Positions 47,664 to 55,883 of a stretch of DNA of 64,000 nt are shown in pieces; within the stretch, counting starts at the first letter, position 1; each line of letters begins with the position of its first letter. Below the pieces are notes generated by a model. That model was not told the origin of the DNA and did no database searches. It worked only from the letters and a program-made list of their open reading frames with translations. This stretch comes from Pseudomonadota bacterium (GTDB taxonomy: Bacteria > Bdellovibrionota > UBA1018 > CAIMNF01): NCBI GenBank assembly GCA_027486675.1, contig JAIXOQ010000003.1, positions 1 through 64,000 on the forward strand. The letters are read 5' to 3'. The translations under genes were made by a program, and so were the position numbers.

Positions 47664-48269
47664 CTAAAGGTCTAGCAACTCGCGGCGCTTCTTTAGTTCA
47701 GCCCACCGTTGCTCATTTGAACTGATCCGCCTCTTGAAATACTGGTCACAAATCTGACTCAATTTATCTAAGTGCTTCTTCTCGGTCTGTAACTCCATGT
47801 CTGCTTGGAAGGACCCCAACTCGGACAAGCGCTCATGATCAAGAAGTTGCGCTTCATAAATATCCATCGCAAAGGTCACGAGTTCCGAGACCGCTTTCTC
47901 TCTGGTGAGAGGGGAGTCTTGCAGGCTCTGCGATTTTTTGAACACCTCAGTTGAAAGTAAAAACGCGAAAATCCTGCCTTGAACACCATGATCCGTGACG
48001 AGCCTACGTTTTTTCGATTCTTGAATGAGTCCGGTCAAGTCCGACGAATTCGAGAAGCGATTTCGCAAGTCTTTCACGATATCCATTCTCATCTGTGTGG
48101 ATTGGATGGTTTGAGAAGTAGAGTCATCTAGGTTCTCGCCGCGAAAGATCGCTTTCACGGCGCTAGTGACACTCTCGAACTCGTCTTTTCCTAGCCATAG
48201 CCGCAGTCCCACAATAGAGGCCAAAGCAACTGCGACCAATACAATCGCTGTCTTTTTAAACCAGTTCAT
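47664..48269 (-). CDS. membrane-anchored protein coupled to lolA
   Basis: The 201-residue product has one N-terminal membrane helix (MNWFKKTAIVLVAVALASIV) and a helical, charged body without Cys clusters that ends KKRRELLDL. Its start is one base after the lolA stop, with GGAG upstream, so it is translated with LolA. I recognise no family. A role beside lipoprotein transport is suggested by coupling only. Confidence 0.75.
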   Translation of the reverse strand: MNWFKKTAIVLVAVALASIVGLRLWLGKDEFESVTSAVKAIFRGENLDDSTSQTIQSTQMRMDIVKDLRNRFSNSSDLTGLIQESKKRRLVTDHGVQGRIFAFLLSTEVFKKSQSLQDSPLTREKAVSELVTFAMDIYEAQLLDHERLSELGSFQADMELQTEKKHLDKLSQICDQYFKRRISSNEQRWAELKKRRELLDL

Positions 48270-48270
48270 A

Positions 48271-48876
48271 TCACTCCGCGATGATGTCGGTATTGCGATC
48301 CGGACTAAACCGGAATCCACCTGGGGGCACGGGCGCCTTCAGCGTCAGCTTCTTCACCGCAATCTGAGTCAGATTCCCAGACAAATAGACGAGCTTCACA
48401 GCATCGATCTTTCCAGAGGCGTGGTCGACGGTCAGCTGAATTTCTTTGAGGTCCCCTGCACTCTTGGGCTTTGGGGTCACAACCACTTCTTTCGCAGTCT
48501 CTGAAATTTTGTGACCCTTCTTTTCTAAATTGCTGAGTGACCCTCGCAAGATCTCTGACAAAAGGTCCGTCTGCACTTGTCCGGCAGTACGGATCAATAC
48601 TTGTCCACGGTCCCCTTTTGAAAATGGCGGAGTGTAGAACCAATAAGTCTTTCCATCACTGACCAAAAGTTCCGGCTCTGGTTCCAAAGTTTCCCAACGG
48701 ATCTTGCCCTCGCCGCCTAACCACAAGCGACCATTTTTGGACTGCGTCACTTTGGTCGCAGCAAAGGTAAGCTTTTGATCAAATTCGACGAAGATGGGCG
48801 ACCGGTTCAGGTAGTAGGACTCTACTTTTTGAACCAACAGCGCGTGGGCAGAAAGGGCAAATGCGAGGAGCAGCAT
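48271..48876 (-). CDS. lolA: outer-membrane lipoprotein carrier LolA
   Basis: LolA shuttles lipoproteins across the periplasm. The 201-residue product has a short signal (MLLLAFALSAHA), then the typical LLVQKVESYY start and a half-barrel core including GEGKIRWETLEPEPELLVSDG and YWFYTPPF. There is no SD, but TATACT lies 7 bases before the ATG, so a leaderless mRNA is possible. In many genomes lolA sits beside ftsK, which is absent here. Confidence 0.85.
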   Translation of the reverse strand: MLLLAFALSAHALLVQKVESYYLNRSPIFVEFDQKLTFAATKVTQSKNGRLWLGGEGKIRWETLEPEPELLVSDGKTYWFYTPPFSKGDRGQVLIRTAGQVQTDLLSEILRGSLSNLEKKGHKISETAKEVVVTPKPKSAGDLKEIQLTVDHASGKIDAVKLVYLSGNLTQIAVKKLTLKAPVPPGGFRFSPDRNTDIIAE

Positions 48877-48940
48877 GGAGTTAAGTATACTGTGTTTGGG
48901 CCTTCTGATTACAAGGACAGGTAGGAAAAGATATCCCTAC

Positions 48941-49417
48941 TTACTTATAAACACTCTCATCAGCTGCGACGTTGAATCCGCTGACTTCATCCAACCACTC
49001 AATCTTGTCCTTCTTTACCTCTAGGACTATTGCCCATCTCATGACGCCATTACCCATATCGTAGGTAGAGATCGCCACTCTCGGATACTCACCCGATTCC
49101 GAATCGATGAATCGATTTGGCTTGATTTGAACGAAGTAGGCGTACTCCCAGGTATGCCGGTTGCCATCAGTCTCACGCACTTCAGACCAGATCCTGTTTT
49201 TGAGGGATTTTTCACCCTGACCCAAGATAATTCTAGTTTTATGGATGCCGATCTTTTCGAGCCAGATCCACCGTTGATCGGGAAGTCGGATGAAGTCTCG
49301 ATCGACCGGGACATCGCCTGCGTAGGAAGACCCGACATATGAAAGTGCGAGGGCTCCGACGATTTTAGACGTTTTAAGGTTTCTTAAGAGACTTGTTGTA
49401 TAGCGCAAGAACTCCAT
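48941..49417 (-). CDS. exported protein of unknown function
   Basis: The 158-residue product has a signal (SKIVGALALSYVGSSYAG) and a mature beta-rich part with many Trp and Asp. GGGGAGG lies nine bases before the ATG at 49417. It overlaps the lytic transglycosylase end by 44 bases, so they are cotranscribed. No family is recognised; it could be a partner or inhibitor of the transglycosylase. Confidence 0.7.
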   Translation of the reverse strand: MEFLRYTTSLLRNLKTSKIVGALALSYVGSSYAGDVPVDRDFIRLPDQRWIWLEKIGIHKTRIILGQGEKSLKNRIWSEVRETDGNRHTWEYAYFVQIKPNRFIDSESGEYPRVAISTYDMGNGVMRWAIVLEVKKDKIEWLDEVSGFNVAADESVYK

Positions 49418-50066
49418 CCGCATACGCCTCCCCTTCTTTGTTCCACTGGTGGTAGCCAATCAACGCGCCCTTTGCGTTCTTAGGAAATTTTTTCGGTGTC
49501 TGAGAGTACTTGTGACCAAGCAGCCTGATACCTAATGCAATATTTACTACAGGGTCAACCTTGTCAGCCTTTTCTACATGAATCAGGTGTTTCTTTGCTT
49601 CGATCCATTTCGCCTTAATAGGAAAACCCCCTAAAACTCGAAGGGCCTGATCGGTCACTTGCATCAAGCCTGATGCCGTACTCTTCGGGTCTCTACTTTT
49701 GGCTTGGGGATTAAAACTGGACTCTATCGCAATCAAGGCCTTGATCATCAATGGATCTAAATCTTCTGGAAATGAAACACCTTTTTCCTTCCAATATTCC
49801 AACCAGAACTGAATGACAGAGTCATATTCAGCCCCAGACTTGAATCCAAAAATCGGACTAAGTGGCTCATATCTCCTTTTGGTATTCCAAAACAGGAAAT
49901 GAATATTTTCTATCAACAGGCCCGGAGCAATTCTCCCATGGTTCCGGCGCACGTGCTCATCCACCCAAGTGCTGGTCCCAGACTTACAAACGCGATCATG
50001 TCCGCGCACAACATGATAGCCGGGCGGACACATTTCTGTGGTTTTTGGGCGTTTCAATGGGTTCAC
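49374..50066 (-). CDS. lytic transglycosylase (SLT domain) protein
   Basis: The 230-residue product has an SLT core with catalytic Glu in ALIAIESSFNPQA near residue 115, then GLMQVTDQAL and a final segment GYHQWNKEG. It should cleave peptidoglycan. No signal peptide is visible at the N-terminus, which carries a Cys pair (MCPPGYHVVRGHDRVC), so export needs another route or the start is wrong. A GTG at 50066 or ATG at 50033 are candidates, neither with a good SD. Confidence 0.8.
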   Translation of the reverse strand: MNPLKRPKTTEMCPPGYHVVRGHDRVCKSGTSTWVDEHVRRNHGRIAPGLLIENIHFLFWNTKRRYEPLSPIFGFKSGAEYDSVIQFWLEYWKEKGVSFPEDLDPLMIKALIAIESSFNPQAKSRDPKSTASGLMQVTDQALRVLGGFPIKAKWIEAKKHLIHVEKADKVDPVVNIALGIRLLGHKYSQTPKKFPKNAKGALIGYHQWNKEGEAYADGVLALYNKSLKKP

Positions 50067-50104
50067 GCTGATAGTATATAGATGATCCGATCTTGCTCCA
50101 AACT

Positions 50105-50122
50105 CTCGTTTCCGGAAATGGG
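50105..50122. repeat. palindromic repeat, isolated core copy
   Basis: CTCGTTTCCGGAAATGGG carries the core shared with 46843 and 47588, with two changes. It lies in the 297 bp between the transglycosylase and the HNH gene, where I see no other feature. Confidence 0.45.
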
Positions 50123-50363
50123 CCTGGATGACTCATCGAGATATACGACTTCATCGAAAAAAGAGAAAAACTTTTCTTCTTGACCGCAAACATCGTAGGC
50201 ATTTTTTTGAGTCTTCAATCGTTCAATAGACATCCGTTTGCGAGAACCTAAATTCCGTATAGGTTACGATCTCGCATCGACTGTCTTTTGAAACCAAATT
50301 TTCATTTCTGGGCCGAATGTCGGGCAGTGAGAGGTCTCAAAAACACAGGGTTATGATTCGTAA

Positions 50364-51422
50364 ATGATGAATCAAAATCTGGCAAAACTCACTGAGTCAA
50401 AAACATCATTCCCACTCACTGATCTTGAACTTCATCATATGACCTATGCGCTATCCCGCATTGAACAGCGTGCCACTGCGACACTTGTCGCTCATCTGGA
50501 AGAAGTAGACAGAAGAAAAGCTTACGCACTTTTGTCTTACCCAAGCCTCTTTGAGTATGTACGAAAGGAACTGGGCTATTCCGAGTCCTCCGCCTACGAA
50601 CGCATCGCAGCCATGCGGCTTACCAGGCAGAATGAAAAAGCAAAGCAGCTGATTGAATCAGGAGAACTGACCTTAACTGGAGCCACTCAAGTTCAAAGAT
50701 TTCTAAAAGAGGAAAAAGCTGCAGGAAACGAACTGAGCGGCAGTCAGCAGAACGACCTACTGAGTGCGATCGCTGGGAAATCAAAAAGAGAGACTGAGAG
50801 ATATCTCCTGGCCCAGGCCACGCACCCAGAAACGACACGGCTTCAGGAAACCACTCGGGTAGCTACGCCCACTCACACGGAGGTGAAGTTTTTCTTGGAT
50901 GAGGAAGGAATGAAACTATTCAACCGAGCGCGGGAACTCGTTCGGGCAGACTCTACTGCAGATCTGGTGACTGAAGCCCTCAAGACTCTGATCGAAAAGA
51001 AGGAGCGAGGCCTGGGGAAGGTGGATCATCAAGAAAAGCCATTCATTCAAGAAGGAATCGCTCCAGCGCAAAAATCCCGTCCGGACGGGATTCCGCACCC
51101 TGCTCAACCTATCTCATCCTCACGCTTCATTCCGCTGCACTTCAAGCGACCGATCCACACCCGCTCTGGTGGCCAGTGTGAATACATCTCACCGTTCACC
51201 GGAACCCGCTGCCCCTCGCGCGCGCATTTACAGGTAGATCACCGCACGCCCCTAGCCCACGGCGGAAAAACAGAACTCAATAACCTTCGTCATCTATGTC
51301 CGGCCCACAATCTAAAAGCCGCAATGGATGTCAGCCTTGGACGAACGCCCCCCGCCGCCTCAGTGTCCTATACCCTGACCTGCCGCAAACCAGCGCGAGC
51401 AGAGTTGCCCTTCGCCAGGTGA
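50364..51422 (+). CDS. HNH endonuclease with helical N-terminal region
   Basis: The 352-residue product has a C-terminal HNH nuclease motif: CEYISPFTGTRCPSRAHLQ, VDHRTPLAHGGKTELNNLRH and LCPAHN, with Cys pairs for zinc. The N-terminal 200 residues are helical and resemble the region found in repeated HNH proteins of Bdellovibrio (HLEEVDRRKAYALLSYPSLF). The DNA target and role (mobile gene, defence) are unknown. Its stop codon lies in the left arm of a 27-bp inverted repeat. Confidence 0.88.
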   Translation: MMNQNLAKLTESKTSFPLTDLELHHMTYALSRIEQRATATLVAHLEEVDRRKAYALLSYPSLFEYVRKELGYSESSAYERIAAMRLTRQNEKAKQLIESGELTLTGATQVQRFLKEEKAAGNELSGSQQNDLLSAIAGKSKRETERYLLAQATHPETTRLQETTRVATPTHTEVKFFLDEEGMKLFNRARELVRADSTADLVTEALKTLIEKKERGLGKVDHQEKPFIQEGIAPAQKSRPDGIPHPAQPISSSRFIPLHFKRPIHTRSGGQCEYISPFTGTRCPSRAHLQVDHRTPLAHGGKTELNNLRHLCPAHNLKAAMDVSLGRTPPAASVSYTLTCRKPARAELPFAR

Positions 51423-51492
51423 GTGCGCACAAAATATTTTCGAACCCTTAAGGATTGTCGGGTGAGAAAATGTTTTGTGCGCACTCACCTGG
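51415..51492. repeat. 27-bp-arm inverted repeat between HNH gene and smc
   Basis: CCAGGTGAGTGCGCACAAAA and seven further bases (51415-51441) pair with 51466-51492; the sole irregularity is a T-G wobble (51435/51472). The 24-nt loop contains an inner ACCC-GGGT pair. The left arm holds the HNH stop codon. It could end both convergent transcripts, but no T-run follows in either direction. Confidence 0.85.
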
Positions 51493-51527
51493 CTCAACCC
51501 CAATACCTATATCGCGCTAGTTCGCGC

Positions 51528-54500
51528 TCAGTGCAGCTGTATAGACACCATCTTCGATACGCCCGGCTCTTCCATCGTCACGCCATAAAGCGCGTCGTTG
51601 AGTTCCATGGTCTTCTTGTTGTGGGTCACCAAGATGAACTGGGACTTCACCGACATTTCACGCACTAATGCGTTGAACTTGCCGATGTTGGAATCATCCA
51701 GCGGCGCGTCCACTTCGTCCAAGATACAGAACGGAGATGGCTTCACCATGAAGATCGCAAAGATCAAAGAGATCGCAGTCAGCGCTTTTTCGCCGCCGGA
51801 GAGAAGATTCATATTTGAAATTTTCTTTCCCGGAGGTTGAGCCAAGATATCCACGCCGGCCTCTAAAATATCCTTTGATCCTTCTGGATAAACTAAAGAT
51901 AGGCGCGCCTGCCCACCACCGAAGATGATCGGGAAGAGCTTTTCGAAACGGGTCGCAATCGCATGAAACGCCTTTTCAAATCGTTCGACCGATGTGCGAT
52001 TGATGTGTTCAATCGTTTCGCGCAAATCGTCCATAGACTTCAGCAAATCATTGCGTTCCGTCTGCAGAATCACGTGACGGCCTTGAACTTCTTCAAATTC
52101 AGCAATCGCGTTTGGATTCACTTCACCCAAACGACGCAGCTTTTCTTTGAGTTCTTCCACTTCTTCGTGAAGGGCCCGTTCATCCTCTTCGGACATTTCT
52201 TTTGTCACAACATCAGGGCCAAGATCCGTCTGTTCGTCCGACACTGTCAGTGACTCCAGACAGCCAACGCCGTATTTTTCTTCCTGGTTCTGTACCAAGT
52301 ACGAAATTTCACCGTGGATGCGTTCTGAATCCACACCTAGAGAACCCAATTGCGAGGTCTTCTGGTCGCCGTCGTGGTGCAAACGTTTGATCGCAGTCAG
52401 CTTCTCCGTCATGGCGGCCTGCACAATTTCGTTTTCATTCCGAAGTTGCGCCAAAGCTGCACGACGCTCGCCAAGCTCATGAGTCAGATGCGCCACTTGC
52501 TCTTCATTGCCTTCGTCTCTCGCGCTGGTGTCTTCATTTTCTGCTGAAAACTGATCCAACAATCGCGTCAACTCCGATTCACGGCGCATCAAATCCTGAA
52601 GGAAGCGTTTTTCGCCTTCCAGCTGTCGCTGCGCACCGGCCAACCGCTCAGAGGATTGCACCCAAGCAAGGCGCGCCTCTTGAAGCACACGTTCGCTTTC
52701 CTGAAGCAGGGTATTTTGCTCTTCCGCGCCCGAAGCGTTAGCCATGATCCACTGATCAAGATCAGAACGTTCCTGGATCAGCGATGCACCACTGCCCTCA
52801 AGTTCAGCCAAGGAGCCCGTAGCAGCTGCAGCGGTTTCTGCAAGGCGAGTGATCGCCGCTTCGCGGTCACTGACATCCTTGGAAATGCGTTCAAAAGACT
52901 TTGCATTGGAAAATGCGTCCCGGCGCAGAAGCTCAAGTTTGAGTGCGCACTCGCGCTGATCTTCTTGAAGTTGCTGCTCTGAGTCCTGAAGTTCTTTTTG
53001 CGCGATTTCGAGCGCATCTTTTGAGGCTTCGATCTCTGTGACCCGTGCGGAGAGTTCACTCACTTCGGTTTGAAGCTCATGAATCGCACGACGACGACCT
53101 AACACCGATGAAGCATCCAAGGACCTAGCGCCACCCACTGCAAGCACACCGGACTCAGGATCGAAGACTTCGCCATTCTTGGTCACTTGCGCGCGCTGGG
53201 ACTTTGCGTCGATTGTATCGACTAAGTCGTAGCGGGATGCAACCTGGGACAAAACGCCGTGGCAAAGCGTCGCGATGTCGTTTGGACAATCGGGAGGAGT
53301 GATGAAGCCCAATGCTTCCGCCAAACTTCCTGAGCGGTTTTCAATCTTTGCGCCCGTTGCCAAAAATTGGAACTCCACCCGACCGCGTGTGCCTTCTTCA
53401 GACAAAGCCTCAATCACTTCAGCAATTGAAAGTGAACTCAGGATCCGATTGAATGCGGCTGAAAGTACGGATTGAGCGGCTAGTTCATGGCTAGCGCTGA
53501 CTTGAAAGAAATCAGAAAGAACAAACGCACTCACGCCTTGGGCCGAAAGCTTCTGAAGAGCTGCCTTCGCAGTCTCATCTAATCCTTCGCGCGCTTGATC
53601 CAATTCCGTCAGCGACGCCAATCGAGCCTGCAGTCCAAAGAGTCGATCCCGCTCTTTCTGGAATTCGCGACCGATCGCTGCCTTCTGATCCGCCATTGCT
53701 GCTAACTTAGGTTTCAAGCCAGCAAGATCCGATTGCGCTGAAACAAGGCGATCTTCTGCATCCGCAACTTCTGTAGCCAGACGTTCGGTCTGCATACCGA
53801 ACTCGTCGCGCTGCGCTAACAATCCTTGTAGCTCTGCGTTTGCGCGCTCTACGGATTCTTCTGCTGACCGAGCCCGTTCTTTGAGGGCTGCAACTTGCTG
53901 CAATATTTTTGTCGATTCACGAATCACTTCATCTAAGCGATTGCGCTTCATTTGAACTTCGCTGCGTGCCTGATCGTGAGCTAAACGCCGATCCCGCACG
54001 ACTGCCTCTACTGAAATCAACTCTTCCTGAAGTTTCGCAACGGTCATGGTGTCCGTCGCGTTGCCTGACTCTAATTCATCCACTGTTGTGCGACGAGACA
54101 CGAGCTCAACTTCGATTTCAGACTTTTCTTCATTGAGCTGCGATAGCCGTTGGCGCAAGTCTTCCTGACGCTTCAATGAAAGCTCGAGTGCATTGCGATG
54201 GTGATTCAAATCTGCGCTCAGACGTTCGGCCTCGGACTGCACCACTTCTTGTTCTTTGCTTAAATCCAGCTGACGAGCGCGTGCCGTTTCCAGCTCGATT
54301 TCATTGCGTGACAACTCCGCGCGCAAGCCGATCAGCTCTTGCTCTAACCGATCGCGGCCAGTCACTGCCAATTCGTACTGAATACGAAGCACCGCAAGTT
54401 TTCGTTTTGCCCATGCCGTTTCTTTGTCCACAAGTTCGGTCTTGATCTCTTTGTGGCGTTTCGCGCGCTGAGCTTGGCGTTCAAGCGAATCTAGGTTCTT

Positions 54501-55085
54501 TTCGATCTCTTTTAAAACGTCATTCAAACGCGCCAAGTTCACATCTGCGGATTCAAGCTTACGGAGTGACTCTTTCTTCCGCGCTTTGTATTTCGCAATC
54601 CCGGCTGCATCTTCGATGAGTTGGCGGCGATCTTCAGGCTTGGAATTCACGACCTTATCAATCTGGCCCTGCTCAATGACGGAGTAACCCTTAGCACCCA
54701 CACCGGTGTCTAAGAACAATTCCTGGATGTCCTTCAGTCGAGCGGGACTTCCGTTCATGAAGTATTCGCCCTCGCCGGAACGATAGACACGTCGGGTGAC
54801 GGAAACTTCCTTCGCGTCCTCACCCGTTTCTTCCATGACCAAAGTCGCTTCGGCCAAACCGAGTGGAGCGTACTTGCTACTGCCTTTGAAAATGATGTCG
54901 TCGGAGCCAGAGCTTCGGATGTGTTTGTAGGATTGCTCCCCCATTACCCAGAAGAACGCGTCTACGATATTGGACTTACCTGATCCGTTTGGGCCGACAA
55001 TCCCTGTGATGGGAGAGTCGAAATGGATCACAGTCTTATCCTTGAACGACTTAAAACCTTGAAGCTCGAGCCGCTTAATGCGCAT
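51528..55085 (-). CDS. smc: chromosome segregation ATPase SMC
   Basis: SMC forms the condensin ring that organises chromosomes. The 1185-residue product has the Walker A site GPNGSGKSN near residue 35, two long coiled coils (about 170-500 and 670-1000), a hinge between them, and the C-terminal signature LSGGEKALTAISLIFAI with Walker B FCILDEVDAPLD. The ATG at 55085 fits the family start; a longer frame would add 16 residues. It follows the receiver gene by 51 bases. Confidence 0.97.
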   Translation of the reverse strand: MRIKRLELQGFKSFKDKTVIHFDSPITGIVGPNGSGKSNIVDAFFWVMGEQSYKHIRSSGSDDIIFKGSSKYAPLGLAEATLVMEETGEDAKEVSVTRRVYRSGEGEYFMNGSPARLKDIQELFLDTGVGAKGYSVIEQGQIDKVVNSKPEDRRQLIEDAAGIAKYKARKKESLRKLESADVNLARLNDVLKEIEKNLDSLERQAQRAKRHKEIKTELVDKETAWAKRKLAVLRIQYELAVTGRDRLEQELIGLRAELSRNEIELETARARQLDLSKEQEVVQSEAERLSADLNHHRNALELSLKRQEDLRQRLSQLNEEKSEIEVELVSRRTTVDELESGNATDTMTVAKLQEELISVEAVVRDRRLAHDQARSEVQMKRNRLDEVIRESTKILQQVAALKERARSAEESVERANAELQGLLAQRDEFGMQTERLATEVADAEDRLVSAQSDLAGLKPKLAAMADQKAAIGREFQKERDRLFGLQARLASLTELDQAREGLDETAKAALQKLSAQGVSAFVLSDFFQVSASHELAAQSVLSAAFNRILSSLSIAEVIEALSEEGTRGRVEFQFLATGAKIENRSGSLAEALGFITPPDCPNDIATLCHGVLSQVASRYDLVDTIDAKSQRAQVTKNGEVFDPESGVLAVGGARSLDASSVLGRRRAIHELQTEVSELSARVTEIEASKDALEIAQKELQDSEQQLQEDQRECALKLELLRRDAFSNAKSFERISKDVSDREAAITRLAETAAAATGSLAELEGSGASLIQERSDLDQWIMANASGAEEQNTLLQESERVLQEARLAWVQSSERLAGAQRQLEGEKRFLQDLMRRESELTRLLDQFSAENEDTSARDEGNEEQVAHLTHELGERRAALAQLRNENEIVQAAMTEKLTAIKRLHHDGDQKTSQLGSLGVDSERIHGEISYLVQNQEEKYGVGCLESLTVSDEQTDLGPDVVTKEMSEEDERALHEEVEELKEKLRRLGEVNPNAIAEFEEVQGRHVILQTERNDLLKSMDDLRETIEHINRTSVERFEKAFHAIATRFEKLFPIIFGGGQARLSLVYPEGSKDILEAGVDILAQPPGKKISNMNLLSGGEKALTAISLIFAIFMVKPSPFCILDEVDAPLDDSNIGKFNALVREMSVKSQFILVTHNKKTMELNDALYGVTMEEPGVSKMVSIQLH

Positions 55086-55136
55086 CGTCGAAATCCCCCT
55101 CAAAACTTTTGCGCACGGAGGGGAAAAACGCAAGAT

Positions 55137-55553
55137 CTACGCGGCGTTGAGTCTATTTTGTGCGGCTGCCGGCAGGAGCAGCGAACGCTCCATCACCTGA
55201 CGTAAATGCGCGGGATCTATGGGCTTCTTCACGATCCAGGGGAGCGGCAGGCCCTGTCCCAAGAACCTTTCGTAGGCGGCCGCAGGATCTGGCGTGAGCA
55301 GGATCACCTGGGTTTCCGGCCAAAGGATTTTGACGTGGTGCGCAAGCTGAATGCCGTCCTCAGACGTTTCAACGCAGTGCGCAAGGCTCAATTCAGTGAT
55401 CACAAAATCAAAGTGGCGCTTGGCGACCCACTCTTTTGCGCGCGAAAACCGCAGCGCTGACTCCAATTCCAGCTCCATCCCCTCAACTGCCCGAAGCAGA
55501 TCGACTCGAGTGGGCAAGTGGTCCTCGACTAACAATAAGGACTTCAAGCTCAT
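55137..55553 (-). CDS. single-domain receiver protein with Glu at the phosphorylation site
   Basis: The product (138 residues from the second Met; 141 from 55562) is a CheY-like receiver with the acidic pocket LLVEDH, a TP pair near position 90 and VKKP. At the phosphoacceptor position the motif reads FVITELSL, so Glu replaces Asp (position 57 of the longer form). No output domain follows. It may act constitutively, since Asp-to-Glu often mimics phosphorylation, or as a binding module. It lies between a terminator and smc. Confidence 0.82.
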   Translation of the reverse strand: MSLKSLLLVEDHLPTRVDLLRAVEGMELELESALRFSRAKEWVAKRHFDFVITELSLAHCVETSEDGIQLAHHVKILWPETQVILLTPDPAAAYERFLGQGLPLPWIVKKPIDPAHLRQVMERSLLLPAAAQNRLNAA

Positions 55554-55567
55554 AGGATTCACCCCAT

Positions 55568-55607
55568 AAAAAACGGTGCGGGAGGCTCCTGTATTAGGAC
55601 CTCCCGC
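55568..55607 (-). terminator. strong rho-independent terminator before the receiver gene
   Basis: GCGGGAGG pairs with CCTCCCGC, with TCCT-AGGA inside, followed by ACCG and TTTTTT. It ends a minus-strand transcript that comes from the gene-free region 55608-55857. Confidence 0.9.
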
Positions 55608-55857
55608 TCTAAATTTGCACCTTCGTGCTTTGATGTCGGGTCTTATACAACCCTTTGTTTTCTAAGTATTTATTGTATTTCCCGCTTCCATTGGACCTGG
55701 CCAGATCCAACCTTAAGCGGCTCATGAGTGCCGGGAGTACAACCCGGGTGGCTCATGCTAGGCGTCTCGTGGAGGCCCCGTCACCGCGTAACTCTTTTCA
55801 TGCCATCCTTTGAGGTTTCTGCTCACTGTTGCGTCTACTCTCATCAGCCCTCCCATG
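55608..55857 (-). ncRNA. candidate structured RNA or leader of unknown class
   Basis: The region has a plausible promoter on the minus strand (TTGACC, 17 bases, GATGAT, near 55860-55890) and a strong terminator at its end. In between lie hairpins: CATGAG..CTCATG enclosing CCGGG-CCCGG (about 55724-55757), and CCGCTT..AAGCGG enclosing TTGGA-TCCAA (about 55683-55722). A 28-codon ORF with GGAGG upstream (55758-55844) and a 38-codon ORF (55609-55725) are also present and could be translated. It matches no tmRNA, SRP RNA or RNase P motif I know; 6S-like or a new class are possible. Confidence 0.5.
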
Positions 55858-55883
55858 AAAAGATCATCTCAAATCCGATATAA

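Noticed and set aside
55608-55857. tmRNA, SRP RNA or RNase P RNA
   Set aside because: The region was checked by eye for the tag-ORF and tRNA-like ends, the SRP GGAA-loop signature and the RNase P P4 motifs; none is present.
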